Of a stretch of DNA of 64,000 nt, positions 39,967 to 50,454 are shown piece by piece. The number at the start of each line of letters is the position of its first letter. The stretch's first letter is position 1. The translations under genes were made by a program, and so were the position numbers. Under the pieces are notes generated by a model. The model made no database searches, was not told where the DNA came from, and saw only the letters and a program-made list of their open reading frames with translations. The stretch comes from Paraburkholderia sp. BL23I1N1 (GTDB lineage: Bacteria > Pseudomonadota > Gammaproteobacteria > Burkholderiales > Burkholderiaceae): NCBI RefSeq assembly GCF_003610295.1, contig NZ_RAPV01000003.1:248001-312000 (forward strand), given 5' to 3'.

Positions 39967-40675
39967 GCTGTTCGCCGTCCGGCACGAACACGTAGCCGCG
40001 CCCGCGCACCGTTTGAATGAAGCGCGGCGTGGACGGATCGGTTTCGAGAATGCGACGCAAACGCCACACCTGGACGTCGATGCCGCGGTCGGTGCCGTCG
40101 TATTCCGGGCCGTGCAGCAGTTCGAGCAGGCGCTCGCGTGTAAGCGTGCGCATGGGGTGATTCACGAAAATCTTCAGGAGCGCGAATTCGCTGCCCGACA
40201 GCGTGAGCGGCTTGTCTTCGAGATGCAGCGTGCGCGACTGGAAATCCAGCGTGAAGCGGCCGAAGTTGAACGGCTCGCGCTGTTCCGGCGCCGCCGCCGA
40301 GGGCAGCGTGCGGCGCCGCCGCAGCACCGCCTGCACACGCGCCAATAGTTCGCGCGGGTTGAACGGTTTGCCGAGATAGTCGTCCGCGCCGAGCTCCAGC
40401 CCGACAATCCGGTCGACGTCGTCAGCACGCGCGGTGAGCATGATCACGGGGATATCGTCGCCCGACGCGCGCAGCTTGCGCAGCGCGGTCAGCCCGTCTA
40501 CGCCCGGCATCATCAGATCGAGCACGATCAGATCCGGACGCTCGCGTTCGAGCCTGCGCTCAAGCGTGCCCGCGTCATGCAGCACCGAAACTTCGATGCC
40601 CTGACGGGCCAGATAGTCGCGCAGAAGATCGCGCAATTCGACGTCGTCGTCGACGACAAGTATTTGAGTAGCCAT
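39950..40675 (-). CDS. OmpR-family response regulator, 241 aa
   Basis: The receiver domain has acidic residues VVDDDVE, phosphorylatable Asp53 in LIVLDLMMPG and Lys in LGKPFNPREL. The winged-helix DNA-binding domain runs from about residue 140 with RTLTRERLLELLHG and GIDVQVWRLRRILE up to TVRGRGYVF. It is first in the operon with its kinase. The divergent Spy-like gene 220 bp away is a likely target, inferred from position. Confidence 0.93.
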   Translation of the reverse strand: MATQILVVDDDVELRDLLRDYLARQGIEVSVLHDAGTLERRLERERPDLIVLDLMMPGVDGLTALRKLRASGDDIPVIMLTARADDVDRIVGLELGADDYLGKPFNPRELLARVQAVLRRRRTLPSAAAPEQREPFNFGRFTLDFQSRTLHLEDKPLTLSGSEFALLKIFVNHPMRTLTRERLLELLHGPEYDGTDRGIDVQVWRLRRILETDPSTPRFIQTVRGRGYVFVPDGEQHAPAH

Positions 40676-40895
40676 GGGATGGAGTTTAACGCGCAGCAGG
40701 AAGGGATTTCGATTTCAGAAGGCCCGCAAGGGTTACCGGGTGTTACCGTGAAAGGCGCACGTAATGTCCCGTAATAGCCGCATCAATCCGCGTAACACAG
40801 CGCCGGACGCAGTTCTCTACGCTGTGTCTTACCGAATGCAGGCCGTCCTCAATCATCGGTTGCATCGTCGGCTATTCCATTACAAGGAGCCTTAC

Positions 40896-41423
40896 ATGTC
40901 CACCAAAAAAATGTCGCGCGTTCTCGCCGTTGCCGCCACTGCCCTCGCCATCGGCGCGGGTGCCGCCTATGCCGCACAACCCGCCGCTCACGGCGGCCCC
41001 GGCGGCTGGCATGGCCACTTCATGAAGGAACTCGGGCAACTGCATGACCAGTTGAAGCTGAACGCGGATCAGGAAAAGCAATGGCAGGCCGCGCTCGACA
41101 CCATGAAGCAGAACCACGAAGCCATGCGCGCCAACCATGAACAGATCAAGAACCAGATGAAGGCCGCACAGCAGCAGCCGATCCTGGATCTGAACGCCAT
41201 GGCGGCCAGCCACCAGCAAGTCGAGCAGAAAGACGCGCAACTGCGTCAGCAAACCACGGACGCGTGGCTCAAGTTCTATAACGGCTTGAACGACCAGCAG
41301 AAGACCACCGTCAGCACGGCGCTGAAGCAGCGTTTTGCGAAGATGGAAGCACGTCACGAGAAGATGCGCGACCGCTGGGAACATCACAAGGACGCAGCGT
41401 CGGCGCCGGCTGCGAATCAGTAA
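40896..41423 (+). CDS. Spy/CpxP-family periplasmic protein, 175 aa
   Basis: The start at 40896 has AAGGAG upstream. A signal peptide with cleavage near AAYAAQ is followed by an all-helical, glutamine/histidine/lysine-rich body in which LGQLHDQLKLNADQEKQWQA matches the LTxxQ repeat of Spy/CpxP. Such proteins are ATP-independent chaperones or negative regulators of envelope-stress kinases. Divergent placement from an OmpR/EnvZ-type pair fits the CpxP-like theme. A histidine-rich start of the mature protein (HGGPGGWHGH) may bind metal. Confidence 0.85.
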   Translation: MSTKKMSRVLAVAATALAIGAGAAYAAQPAAHGGPGGWHGHFMKELGQLHDQLKLNADQEKQWQAALDTMKQNHEAMRANHEQIKNQMKAAQQQPILDLNAMAASHQQVEQKDAQLRQQTTDAWLKFYNGLNDQQKTTVSTALKQRFAKMEARHEKMRDRWEHHKDAASAPAANQ

Positions 41424-41472
41424 GCGGTACGACGAAGGCGGAAGGCGGCTTGCGCGGCCGTCGTCCGGATGC

Positions 41473-41506
41473 AAAAACGCCACGGAGGGTTTTCCGTGGC
41501 GTTTTT
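41473..41506 (+). terminator. Strong rho-independent terminator
   Basis: A 14-bp perfect stem, AAAAACGCCACGGA / TCCGTGGCGTTTTT, with a 6-nt loop, about 50 bp after the Spy-like gene. Confidence 0.95.
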
Positions 41507-41606
41507 GTTTGCGTTCACAGCCTGCACTTCAGGCCGAGAAACTCGTTGCGCCCGCAACTAGCAACTAATAAGTAGCAACCGTCGGCCGTCGGCCCGTGAA
41601 TGGCGC

Positions 41607-42317
41607 TTATCCGTTGAGCGGACCGAGATCGAACAGCAGCACTTCGGCGTTCTCACCCTTTTCGAGCGTCACCGTATCGGTCTCGCTGAGCTTGGCGGCG
41701 TCGCCGGTCTGGAGCGCTTCGCCATTCACAGTCAACGCTCCGCGCGCCACGTGCACATACACCAGCCGGCCTTTCGGCAACGCGAACGCAGCCCGTTCCG
41801 CGCCGTCGATCAGCGCCGCGTAGATCGAGGCATCCGCATGAATCGTGACGGAGCCGTCGCGGCCGTCGGGCGAGGCGACCACGCGCAGACGCCCGCGCTT
41901 GTCGGCATCGTCGAAGCGTTTTTCCTCGTAGCCGGGCGGGTCGCCCGCGCGCTGCGGAATCACCCAGATCTGCAACAGGTGCGCCTGCTCGTCCTGCGAT
42001 GCGTTGAACTCGCTATGCTGCACACCCGTGCCGGCGCTCATGCGCTGCACGTCGCCGGGACGGATGGTCGAACCGTTGCCCATGCTGTCGCGGTGCGCGA
42101 GCGCGCCTTCGAGTACATACGTGACGATTTCCATGTCGCGATGGCCGTGCGTGCCGAAGCCCTGGCCACCGGCGATGCGGTCCTCGTTGATCACCCGCAG
42201 CGGTCCGAAATGCACGTGTTGCGGGTCGCGGTAGTCGGCAAACGAGAAGCTGTGATACGAATCGAGCCAGCCGTGATTGGCGTGGCCGCGTTCGTCGGAA
42301 CGGCGAATCTCGATCAT
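41607..42317 (-). CDS. Pirin-family protein (YhaK-like), 236 aa
   Basis: The start at 42317 has GGGAGATC upstream. The N-terminal cupin carries the metal-binding set: [20 protein letters not shown] followed by [16 protein letters not shown] and, later, QHSEFNAS. The C-terminal cupin is the degenerate half. E. coli YhiW/YhaK relatives have quercetin-dioxygenase-like activity or act as redox sensors. No partner gene is adjacent. It appears intact. Confidence 0.9.
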   Translation of the reverse strand: MIEIRRSDERGHANHGWLDSYHSFSFADYRDPQHVHFGPLRVINEDRIAGGQGFGTHGHRDMEIVTYVLEGALAHRDSMGNGSTIRPGDVQRMSAGTGVQHSEFNASQDEQAHLLQIWVIPQRAGDPPGYEEKRFDDADKRGRLRVVASPDGRDGSVTIHADASIYAALIDGAERAAFALPKGRLVYVHVARGALTVNGEALQTGDAAKLSETDTVTLEKGENAEVLLFDLGPLNG

Positions 42318-42819
42318 GGGGATCTCCCGGTGAGTAAATAGCGATGCCCAGAATGTATGGGCGCGCGGCTCGTTAAACAATCGGCAACGGCGCACCGGAT
42401 CGTTTCATAAATCCGTGCAATCGCGCACGGGTGGGGGTGGTGAGGGTGGCGGCGCTGGCAGGCCGGTTGCGGGCGGTCCGGCTCGCTTTACCTGCCACCG
42501 GCTCGTCGATCGTTCACGCGAATGAGCGTCCGCAAGCACGGCCCGGCTGCGGCCCGGCACCGTCGCGCATGCGCAACGCATGCGTCCGTCCAATCGCAAC
42601 CAGCGGCGTCCCGCACTGGCGCCCCGCCCCTGTTCGGGTAAAATACCGCCCTTTTCGAGACGCATGGGCGCTCAAGGCGCGCCGGCGGCCCCGAAGCAAT
42701 GCCGAAGCAATGCCCCAGCGGCGCGACAATTTTGACCGCCTAGAATAGCGACGGCCGGCCACGAGCCGGCGGTCGTCGAGATCGGCACACCACGACGATC
42801 AGTCTGATCCAGGAGAAAC
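42318..42819. other. 502-bp intergenic region, no gene seen
   Basis: Very GC-rich, with overlapping chance frames on both strands and none with a ribosome site. A hairpin GACGGCCGG...CCGGCGGTC lies at about 42750-42772, shortly before the binding-protein gene. It presumably carries the promoter of the amino-acid importer. Confidence 0.5.
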
Positions 42820-43596
42820 ATGAAAAAGGCCGCACTGTGCGTGGCGCTTGCCGTCATGGCCACCGGCGCGATGGCGAAAGAATGGAAAACCGTGCGCATC
42901 GGGGTGGACGCCAGCTACCCGCCGTTCGAATCGAAGGCGGCAAGCGGCCAGGTGGTCGGCTTCGACGTCGATTTGACCAAAGCGCTGTGCGCGAAAATGA
43001 ACGTCAAGTGTGTGTGGGTCGAGCAGGACCTGGACGGGATCATCCCGGCGTTGAAGGGCAAGAAATTCGACGCGATCGTGTCGTCGCTGACCGTCACGGA
43101 CAAGCGCCGCGAACAGATCGATTTCTCCGACAAGCTGTTCGACGCCCCGGCCCGCATGATCGCCAAAGCCGGCTCGCCGCTCTTGCCCACGGCCGAATCG
43201 CTGAAGGGCAAGCATGTCGGCGTCGAGCAGGGCTCGACCCAGGAGGCCTACGCCAAGGCGTACTGGGAGCCCAAAGGCGTCACCGTGGTGTCCTACCAGA
43301 ATCAGGATCAGGTCTACGCCGACGTCGCTTCGGGACGTCTCGACGCCGCATTGCAGGACGAATTGCAAGCCGACGCCGGGTTCCTGAAGACGCCGCGCGG
43401 TAAAGGCTTCGCCTGGGCCGGCCCGGAAGTAAAAGACCCCAGGACGATTGGTGAAGGCACGGCCATCGGCCTGCGCAAGGATGACGTCGAGCTGAAAGCG
43501 ATGTTCAACCAGGCGTTGGCGCAGGTGCACCAGGACGGGACGTTCAGGAAACTCGAAAAGCAGTACTTCGACGTCGACATCTATCCGGGTCACTGA
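42820..43596 (+). CDS. Periplasmic binding protein for basic amino acids (ArgT/HisJ-like), 258 aa
   Basis: A signal peptide (MKKAALCVALAVMATGAMAK, cleaved after AMA) precedes the family-3 solute-binding core. The ligand motif is VRIGVDASYPPFESKAASGQ, with GFDVDLTKALC following, then SSLTVTDKRREQIDFSDKLF and the GSTQEAYAK hinge. It captures lysine, arginine, ornithine or histidine in the periplasm and hands it to the HisQMP complex encoded just downstream. AGGAG precedes the ATG. The 277-bp gap to the permease is unusually long and holds short repeats. Confidence 0.92.
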   Translation: MKKAALCVALAVMATGAMAKEWKTVRIGVDASYPPFESKAASGQVVGFDVDLTKALCAKMNVKCVWVEQDLDGIIPALKGKKFDAIVSSLTVTDKRREQIDFSDKLFDAPARMIAKAGSPLLPTAESLKGKHVGVEQGSTQEAYAKAYWEPKGVTVVSYQNQDQVYADVASGRLDAALQDELQADAGFLKTPRGKGFAWAGPEVKDPRTIGEGTAIGLRKDDVELKAMFNQALAQVHQDGTFRKLEKQYFDVDIYPGH

Positions 43597-43873
43597 CACC
43601 CATGAAACTCGGGGCTCGCCCGCATGGGCTTTCCCGAGGCTTCGTAATACAGTCGGCACTAGTTTCAAAAACAGCTTCAAAGCAGCTTCAAACCCGATTC
43701 AATACCAGAGTCGAAAAGCGCGCTGCAAGGCCGGTAACGGCCATGCAGTCATGATTTGCACAGCGGTGCGCTGTGCGCCGCAGGAAACGGCGAGCCCTGG
43801 CTCGCGGCAAACGCGGTGCAGAGCTGGCCGCGTCTTTCGCGGTGCGTCGCAAACGCATCGTCAAGGACCCCCT

Positions 43874-44563
43874 ATGTTCCTTCAAGGCTACGGCCCGCTG
43901 CTTCTCAACGGCACCTGGCAAACCGTCAAACTGGCGGTATTGTCGCTGGCGTTCGCTTTCGTGCTGGGCCTGCTCGGCGCGGCGGCGAAACTGTCGAAGA
44001 ACCGCTTCTCCTATGGTGCCGGCACCGTCTACACGACGCTGGTGCGCGGCGTGCCCGACCTGGTGCTGATGCTGCTGCTGTTCTACAGCATCCAGATCTG
44101 GCTGAATAACCTGACCGACCTGCTCGGCTGGGACCAGATCGACATCGACCCATTCGTGGCTGGTGTCGCGGTGCTGGGCTTCATCTACGGCGCGTACTTC
44201 ACCGAGACCTTCCGCGGCGCGTTTCTCGCGGTGCCGCGCGGCCAGCTGGAAGCGGGCGCGGCCTACGGCATGACCGGCTGGCAAGTGTTCTCGCGAATCA
44301 TGTTCCCGCAGATGATGCGCTTCGCGCTGCCCGGCATCGGCAATAACTGGCAGGTGATGGTGAAAGCCACGGCGCTGGTGTCGATCATTGGCCTCGCTGA
44401 TGTCGTCAAGGCTTCGCAGGATGCGGGCAAGGGCACGTTGCGGTTCTTCTTCTTCACCTTGCTTGCAGGGGCGATCTATCTCGTCATCACCACAGTGTCC
44501 AACTTCGTGCTGATGTACCTCGAAAAGCGTTACTCGACTGGCGTGCGAAAGGCGGATCTATGA
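43874..44563 (+). CDS. hisQ: Amino-acid ABC permease HisQ-like, 229 aa
   Basis: The start at 43874 (MFLQGYGPLLLNGTWQTVKL) matches HisQ; longer frames upstream lack homology. Five membrane helices, with the EAA loop QLEAGAAYGMTGWQVFSRIM, the coupling helix for the ATPase. It overlaps the next permease by 4 bp (ATGA). It forms the inner-membrane channel with the HisM-like protein. Confidence 0.92.
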   Translation: MFLQGYGPLLLNGTWQTVKLAVLSLAFAFVLGLLGAAAKLSKNRFSYGAGTVYTTLVRGVPDLVLMLLLFYSIQIWLNNLTDLLGWDQIDIDPFVAGVAVLGFIYGAYFTETFRGAFLAVPRGQLEAGAAYGMTGWQVFSRIMFPQMMRFALPGIGNNWQVMVKATALVSIIGLADVVKASQDAGKGTLRFFFFTLLAGAIYLVITTVSNFVLMYLEKRYSTGVRKADL

Positions 44564-45273
44564 TCGAGATCATTCAGGAATACTGGCGCAACTATCTGTA
44601 TACCGACGGCTACCGCCTCACCGGTGTCGTGATTACGCTGTGGCTGCTGGTGGTGTCGATCGGGCTCGGCTTCTGCCTGTCGATTCCGCTTGCGGTCGCG
44701 CGCGTATCGAAGAAGAAATGGCTCGCCGGCCTAGTGTGGCTGTATACGTATATCTTTCGCGGCACGCCGCTCTACGTACAGCTGCTGCTCTGCTACACCG
44801 GCTTGTACAGCCTAGAAATCATCCGCAACCACGAACTGACCAACGCGTTCTTCCGCGACGGCATGCATTGCACGCTGCTCGCGTTCACGCTGAACACCTG
44901 CGCGTACACCACCGAAATTTTCGCGGGCGCGATCAAGGCCACGCCGTATGGCGAGATCGAAGCGGCGCGCGCGTATGGCATGTCGTCGTTCACGCTGTAC
45001 CGGCGGGTGATTCTGCCGTCGGCGCTGCGCCGTGCGTTGCCGTACTACAGCAATGAAGTGATCCTGATGCTGCACGCCACCACCGTCGCGTTCACCGCGA
45101 CCGTGCCGGACATTCTCAAGATCGCACGCGACGTGAACTCGGCCACGTATCAGTCGTTCAATGCGTTCGGCCTCGCCGCCCTGCTCTATCTGACGATTTC
45201 TTTTGCGCTCGTGTGGCTGTTCCGCCGCGCCGAGCGCCGCTGGCTCGCTTACCTGCGGCCGCAAGGCAAATAA
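44560..45273 (+). CDS. hisM: Amino-acid ABC permease HisM-like, 237 aa
   Basis: Starts at ATG 44560, overlapping hisQ. The EAA loop is EIEAARAYGMSSFTLYRRVI and the N-terminus (IQEYWRNYLYTDGYRLTGVV) is typical of HisM. It is the second half of the importer channel, followed 48 bp later by the ATPase. Confidence 0.92.
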   Translation: MIEIIQEYWRNYLYTDGYRLTGVVITLWLLVVSIGLGFCLSIPLAVARVSKKKWLAGLVWLYTYIFRGTPLYVQLLLCYTGLYSLEIIRNHELTNAFFRDGMHCTLLAFTLNTCAYTTEIFAGAIKATPYGEIEAARAYGMSSFTLYRRVILPSALRRALPYYSNEVILMLHATTVAFTATVPDILKIARDVNSATYQSFNAFGLAALLYLTISFALVWLFRRAERRWLAYLRPQGK

Positions 45274-45321
45274 TCAAAAAGGGCACTGCGCTCCAAGCAG
45301 GTAAGCCCGCCAAGGATCCTG

Positions 45322-46101
45322 ATGAACACCAAGAAGCAAAAGCTCTTCGTCGACGAGCTTCACAAACAGTACGGCGACAACGAAGTCCTCAGGGGCGTGT
45401 CGCTGAGGGCCAACGCCGGCGACGTGATCAGCGTGATCGGTTCGTCCGGTTCGGGCAAGAGCACGATGCTTCGCTGCATCAACTTCCTCGAACAGCCGAA
45501 CGCCGGGCGTATCTTTGTCGACGGTGAAGAAGTCCGCACGCAGATCGGCAAGGCCGGCGCGCTGCGCGTGTCCGATCCGAAGCAGTTGCAGCGCGTGCGC
45601 ACCAAGCTCTCGATGGTGTTCCAGCACTTCAACCTGTGGTCGCACATGAACGTGCTCGAGAACATCATCGAGGCGCCGGTCAACGTGCTGGGTCTGAAGC
45701 GCAAGGAGGCCGAAGACCGGGCGCGCCAGTATCTGGAGAAAGTGGGCCTCGCGCCGCGTCTCGAGAAGCAATACCCGTCGCATCTGTCGGGCGGACAGCA
45801 GCAACGCGTGGCGATCGCGCGCGCGTTGGCCATGCATCCGGACGTGATGTTGTTCGACGAACCGACTTCCGCACTCGATCCCGAACTGGTCGGCGAAGTG
45901 CTCAAGGTCATGCAGACGCTCGCCGAAGAAGGCCGCACGATGATCGTCGTGACCCATGAAATGGCGTTCGCGCGCAACGTGTCGAATCACGTGATGTTCC
46001 TGCATCAAGGCCGCGTCGAAGAAGAAGGCCATCCGGACGAAGTCTTCAAGAACACAAAGAGCGAACGGCTCAAGCAGTTCCTCTCCGGCAGCCTCAAATA
46101 A
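45322..46101 (+). CDS. hisP: Amino-acid ABC ATPase HisP-like, 259 aa
   Basis: Walker A is [14 protein letters not shown], the Q-loop [10 protein letters not shown], the signature [14 protein letters not shown], Walker [13 protein letters not shown] and the switch region [10 protein letters not shown]. It powers the importer formed by the two permeases and the binding protein. It ends the four-gene unit; a weak stem (TACAGCC / GGGCTGTA) at 46110-46132 may terminate it. Confidence 0.94.
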   Translation: MNTKKQKLFVDELHKQYGDNEVLRGVSLRANAGDVISVIGSSGSGKSTMLRCINFLEQPNAGRIFVDGEEVRTQIGKAGALRVSDPKQLQRVRTKLSMVFQHFNLWSHMNVLENIIEAPVNVLGLKRKEAEDRARQYLEKVGLAPRLEKQYPSHLSGGQQQRVAIARALAMHPDVMLFDEPTSALDPELVGEVLKVMQTLAEEGRTMIVVTHEMAFARNVSNHVMFLHQGRVEEEGHPDEVFKNTKSERLKQFLSGSLK

Positions 46102-46693
46102 GACTGCCATACAGCCTGGTATTTGGGCTGTAGTCAAAGCATAATTACAAGACGCTTACAGACGCTTTTTTTACTTCGCTCACCTGCACATTCCGGGTGT
46201 TTTACCCGCGAAAAACCTACCGCGGCGCACGCCGTCCGCCCCTCTTCCGCCCTACTCTGCCGCTTTTCAAGCGTCAATAGTGGCAATCCTTAACGTTATC
46301 CTCGCCGAACCGTGATTCCCTTGCCTCATAAGGGTTTCCGGCATTTTTTTCACTGTGGCGATGGATTGTTACGCACATTCTTATTGCAATTTGGAGACAC
46401 CCACACTGGCCGGTACTAATTTCTGCTTCCACTTCAGGGTATTTTTGATAAATTAGTAACCAAAGTAGCAAAACAAAGTTCATTAAAAGTAGTTTCACTT
46501 CAAAGCAACAGAGGAGAACCGGTCGGCGAGGGATCGGCATGGCGCGAAGAATAGCCCGCTGAGGCTATCCGTCACGGCAGGAAACCCAATCCACCCGCTA
46601 ATCTCCCTGGTACCGATTTCTGTTCGGCGCGCTTGCGTCCGAACACCATTCGCAGTACTGGGTTTCACTTTTTGACAGGGTATGGAGGAGAAG
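46102..46693. other. 592-bp A+T-rich regulatory region upstream of the porin
   Basis: The sequence from about 46330 to 46500 is markedly A+T-rich for this genome, as is common for strong porin promoters. I cannot pick a single -35/-10 with confidence. An 88-codon leftward frame (46274-46540) begins inside it but has no supported product. Confidence 0.5.
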
Positions 46694-47821
46694 ATGAAGA
46701 AAGCTTTGCTCGCCGCTGCGTTGATGACAGCCGGTGTAGTTGCCCACGCCCAAAGCAGCGTGACGCTGTACGGCCGCCTTGACGCTGGCCTGGAATACAT
46801 CAGCGGCCTTCCGAACAACAGCTATACCGGTTCCACGTCGCGCTTCCGTGCGGAAAGCGGCGACTGGGGTACGAGCCTGTGGGGCATGAAGGGCGTCGAA
46901 GACATCGGCGGCGGAAACAAGGTCCTGTTCCAGTTGGAAGGCTCGTTCAACACGATGAACGGTCAGGGCCCTGGTGGCGGTGGTCTCTTCAATCGTTGGG
47001 CAACAGTCGGTATGGCGAACGACGCGTACGGTACGCTGACATTGGGCCGCATGCTCTTCATCTCGAACGGCGTGTGGGACTTCGACCCGTTCGGTCAGTC
47101 AAACTGGTCGTCGGCATCGCTGGTGCGTGGCCGCAACTGGCCGCAATCGAGCAACAACATCGCGTACCAGTCGCCGAAGCTCTACGGCTTTGACGTGTAC
47201 GGCCAGTACGCGCTGTCGAACGCGACGAACTGGAACGGTAACGGCACGACGCCGCAAGGCCGCGAAGCCGGTCTGCAACTCACGTACACCTCGTCGCTGT
47301 TCCAGGTGCGCGGCTTGTACGACGAAATCCGCAACAGCGCGAACGGTCAATTCACCGACCCGTTCAACTTCTCGCGTGAATACACGGCTGCTGCCAACGT
47401 GTTCCTTGGCCAGTTCAAGATCCAGGCTGCGTACCAGGCGATCCGCACGTCGAGCTCTGCCAGCGCAGCCGGCGCGTCACCGACCTCGCTCGATCACGAA
47501 TGGGGTGGCGTGACGTGGCAAGCCACGCCGGCTGCCGCGCTGATCGCTGCGGTCTATCACGTGAACGCGAACAAGGGCGCGGGTAACGCAACGATCTACA
47601 CGATCGGCGGTTCGTACAACCTGTCCAAGCGCACGTTGCTGGACATCCAGGTCGCAACCGCGCGTAACAGCAAGACGGCTAACTTCGGCCTCGACGCGAA
47701 CACCGCAGGTGTTGGTGGTACGGGCAACCCGGCTATGTCGCCTGCAGGCTCGTACAACGAGAACCCGCTGCCGGGTCATAGCCAGACTGGTGTGTACGCA
47801 GGTATTCAACACTCGTTCTAA
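46694..47821 (+). CDS. Outer-membrane general porin (OmpC-like, Burkholderia type), 375 aa
   Basis: The start at 46694 has GGAGGAG immediately upstream. The signal peptide MKKALLAAALMTAGVVAHAQ is followed by SSVTLYGRLDAGLEYI, the universal start of betaproteobacterial porins. The constriction-loop region lies around ASLVRGRNWPQSSNNIAYQS, and the C-terminal strand ends in phenylalanine (YAGIQHSF), needed for BAM assembly. It forms 16-stranded trimeric pores for small solutes. A GC-rich hairpin (47833-47857) follows. Confidence 0.94.
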   Translation: MKKALLAAALMTAGVVAHAQSSVTLYGRLDAGLEYISGLPNNSYTGSTSRFRAESGDWGTSLWGMKGVEDIGGGNKVLFQLEGSFNTMNGQGPGGGGLFNRWATVGMANDAYGTLTLGRMLFISNGVWDFDPFGQSNWSSASLVRGRNWPQSSNNIAYQSPKLYGFDVYGQYALSNATNWNGNGTTPQGREAGLQLTYTSSLFQVRGLYDEIRNSANGQFTDPFNFSREYTAAANVFLGQFKIQAAYQAIRTSSSASAAGASPTSLDHEWGGVTWQATPAAALIAAVYHVNANKGAGNATIYTIGGSYNLSKRTLLDIQVATARNSKTANFGLDANTAGVGGTGNPAMSPAGSYNENPLPGHSQTGVYAGIQHSF

Positions 47822-48129
47822 TCGAACGGTTTGCCCCGAAGGGAGTTTCTTCGGGGCGCCCCCCAAGGGAATTTCCTACGGGGCGTAGTCGCAAGTTCTT
47901 CAAGAGAATCTTTTTCACGCTGCTGCGAGAGGCGCGTATCGGTGCGATGTCCGAAAGGGTATCGCACCGTTTTTTATTTCAGCGCACGGTTTTGCCGCTG
48001 CCTCGACGCACCGTGCTGGTGCGCGGCGCATGCTTTGCCGCTGCGATTGCCCTGCTGCAATGACCTGCAATACCGGCGCTTGATTCCTGCGTTTGAACGT
48101 TGCGCAGAGAAGGCCTCTGGCCTAAAAAC

Positions 48130-48522
<393 letters not shown>

Positions 48523-48618
48523 CTACGCCGCGCCGGATGCGTTGCGGCGATCCGGCGGACGCTTCTGGTCTGCTATGGGGTAAGTCCGCAGCAACCGTTC
48601 ACTTCAGCTCGCTTCAGT

Positions 48619-50319
48619 TCACTCCACCGGCTCGGTGTAGCGCGACGTAATCGGATAACGCCAGTCGCGGCCGAACGCGCGATGCGTGACGCGAATGCCG
48701 ATCGGCGCCTGACGGCGCTTGTATTCGTTGATCTTGATGAGACGCGTGACGCGTTTCACGTCCTCCACCGCGTAGCCCGCCGCGATGATTTCAGCAAGCG
48801 AGCGGTCCTCTTCCATGTACATGCGCATGATCGCGTCGAGCACTTCATACGGTGGCAAGCTGTCCTGATCGGTCTGGTTCTCGCGCAGTTCCGCCGACGG
48901 CGCGCGCGTCAGAATCCGCTCGGGAATCACGTCCTGCTTTGCAAAGGTGGTGGCATGGTTACGGTAATGGCACAGCTTGTAGACCAGGGTCTTGGCGATG
49001 TCCTTGATCACCGCGAAACCGCCGGCCATGTCGCCGTATAACGTGCAGTAGCCCACCGCCATCTCGCTCTTGTTGCCGGTGGTCAGCACGATCGAGCCGA
49101 ACTTGTTCGACAGCGCCATCAACAAAGTGCCGCGAATACGAGCCTGAATGTTTTCTTCAGTGGCGTCTTCGGCGCGGCCGGCGAATTCATCGGCGAGCGA
49201 GCTGCGGAACGCTTCGAACATCGGCGCGATCGCGATTTCGTCGTAACGTACGCCGACGCGGCGCGCCATCTCGGCGGCATCGGTTGTCGATATGTCCGCC
49301 GTGTAGCGCGACGGCATCATCACCGCGCGCACGCGATCGGCGCCCAGCGCGTCACATGCGACGGCGAGCACGAGCGCCGAATCCACGCCGCCCGACAGGC
49401 CGATCAGCGCGCCCGGGAAGCCGTTTTTATTGATGTAGTCGCGCACGCCCATCACGAGCGCGGCGTACACCTGCGCTTCGAGCGAAAGCTCCGGTGCGAT
49501 CGCGGCGGGCAGCGGTTTGCCGTCGTCGAATTCGACGATTGCGTTGCCTTCTTCGAACTGCGCCATCTTCGCGACCAGTTCGCCCTTCTCGTCGAGCACG
49601 AACGAGCCGCCGTCGAACACCAGTTCGTCCTGCGCGCCGACCATGTTCACGTAGACCATGGGCAAGCCGGTCTCGCGAATCCGTGCGCGCAGAATGTCGA
49701 AGCGCACCGCCTCCTTGTTCAGGTGGTACGGCGAACCATTCGGAATCAGCAGCACTTGCGCGCCCGCCGCCCTCGCCATTTGCGCAGCCGACGCATGCCA
49801 CGCGTCCTCGCAAATCACCACACCGTACTTCACGCCCTCCAGTTCGAACACGAACGGTTGCGGATCGGAAGCGAAGTAGCGCTTCTCGTCGAACACCTCG
49901 GTATTGGGCAAATCCTGCTTGCGATAGGTGCCGACCACTTCGCCGCTCACGATCAGCGAGGCCGCGTTGAAGCTATCGACCGGCGGGACGCCGCGCTCGA
50001 TCGGCGCGTTTGCTTTACCATGACCGTGCGCCAAGATGTGCGCCACGTCACGCAGCGGATGGCCGACGATCACATGCAAGCCGGCGAAGGGCTTCAGTTG
50101 CGCGGCCAGATCGGCGAGCGCCGCCGCGCTCGCGGTGTAGAACGCGGGGCGCAGCAACAGATCTTCGGGCGGGTAGCCGGATAGCGCGAGTTCAGGCGCA
50201 ATCAGCAGCTTCGCACCATCGTTGTGCGCGGCGCGCGCGGCAGCGACAATCTTCGCAACGTTGCCGGCGAAGTCGCCGACGGTGACATTGATTTGAGCAA
50301 GAGCGATTCGGGTCTTCAT
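48619..50319 (-). CDS. nadE: Glutamine-dependent NAD+ synthetase, 566 aa
   Basis: The start at 50319 (MKTRIALAQINVTVGDFAGN) fits the family; the longer frame is not supported. The N-terminal nitrilase-type glutaminase has its triad: Glu in LLIAPELALSGYPPEDLLLR, Lys in YRKQDLPN, and Cys in GVVICEDAWH. The C-terminal synthetase has the PP-loop LIGLSGGVDSALVLAVA and TTGNKSEMAVGYCTLYGDMA. It amidates deamido-NAD using glutamine. The glnB gene lies 150 bp downstream. Confidence 0.94.
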   Translation of the reverse strand: MKTRIALAQINVTVGDFAGNVAKIVAAARAAHNDGAKLLIAPELALSGYPPEDLLLRPAFYTASAAALADLAAQLKPFAGLHVIVGHPLRDVAHILAHGHGKANAPIERGVPPVDSFNAASLIVSGEVVGTYRKQDLPNTEVFDEKRYFASDPQPFVFELEGVKYGVVICEDAWHASAAQMARAAGAQVLLIPNGSPYHLNKEAVRFDILRARIRETGLPMVYVNMVGAQDELVFDGGSFVLDEKGELVAKMAQFEEGNAIVEFDDGKPLPAAIAPELSLEAQVYAALVMGVRDYINKNGFPGALIGLSGGVDSALVLAVACDALGADRVRAVMMPSRYTADISTTDAAEMARRVGVRYDEIAIAPMFEAFRSSLADEFAGRAEDATEENIQARIRGTLLMALSNKFGSIVLTTGNKSEMAVGYCTLYGDMAGGFAVIKDIAKTLVYKLCHYRNHATTFAKQDVIPERILTRAPSAELRENQTDQDSLPPYEVLDAIMRMYMEEDRSLAEIIAAGYAVEDVKRVTRLIKINEYKRRQAPIGIRVTHRAFGRDWRYPITSRYTEPVE

Positions 50320-50454
50320 GGCAGGATCGACAGGCAAGCCAGGCGGCTTGCGAGTACCGTGGCTGGTTAGCTCGACGGCAACGGACAAATCGGATAAACG
50401 AACGACGCACCGCTTTCATCGCGCCGCGCCGCTCATTGGGAACAGTCACACAGA

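Noticed and set aside
43597..43873. Gene between the binding protein and HisQ
   Set aside because: The 277 bp hold short CTTCAAA repeats and no frame with a start, ribosome site or recognisable product.
46274..46540. 88-codon minus-strand frame in the porin promoter region
   Set aside because: A+T-rich regulatory DNA, no ribosome site, no sensible product.
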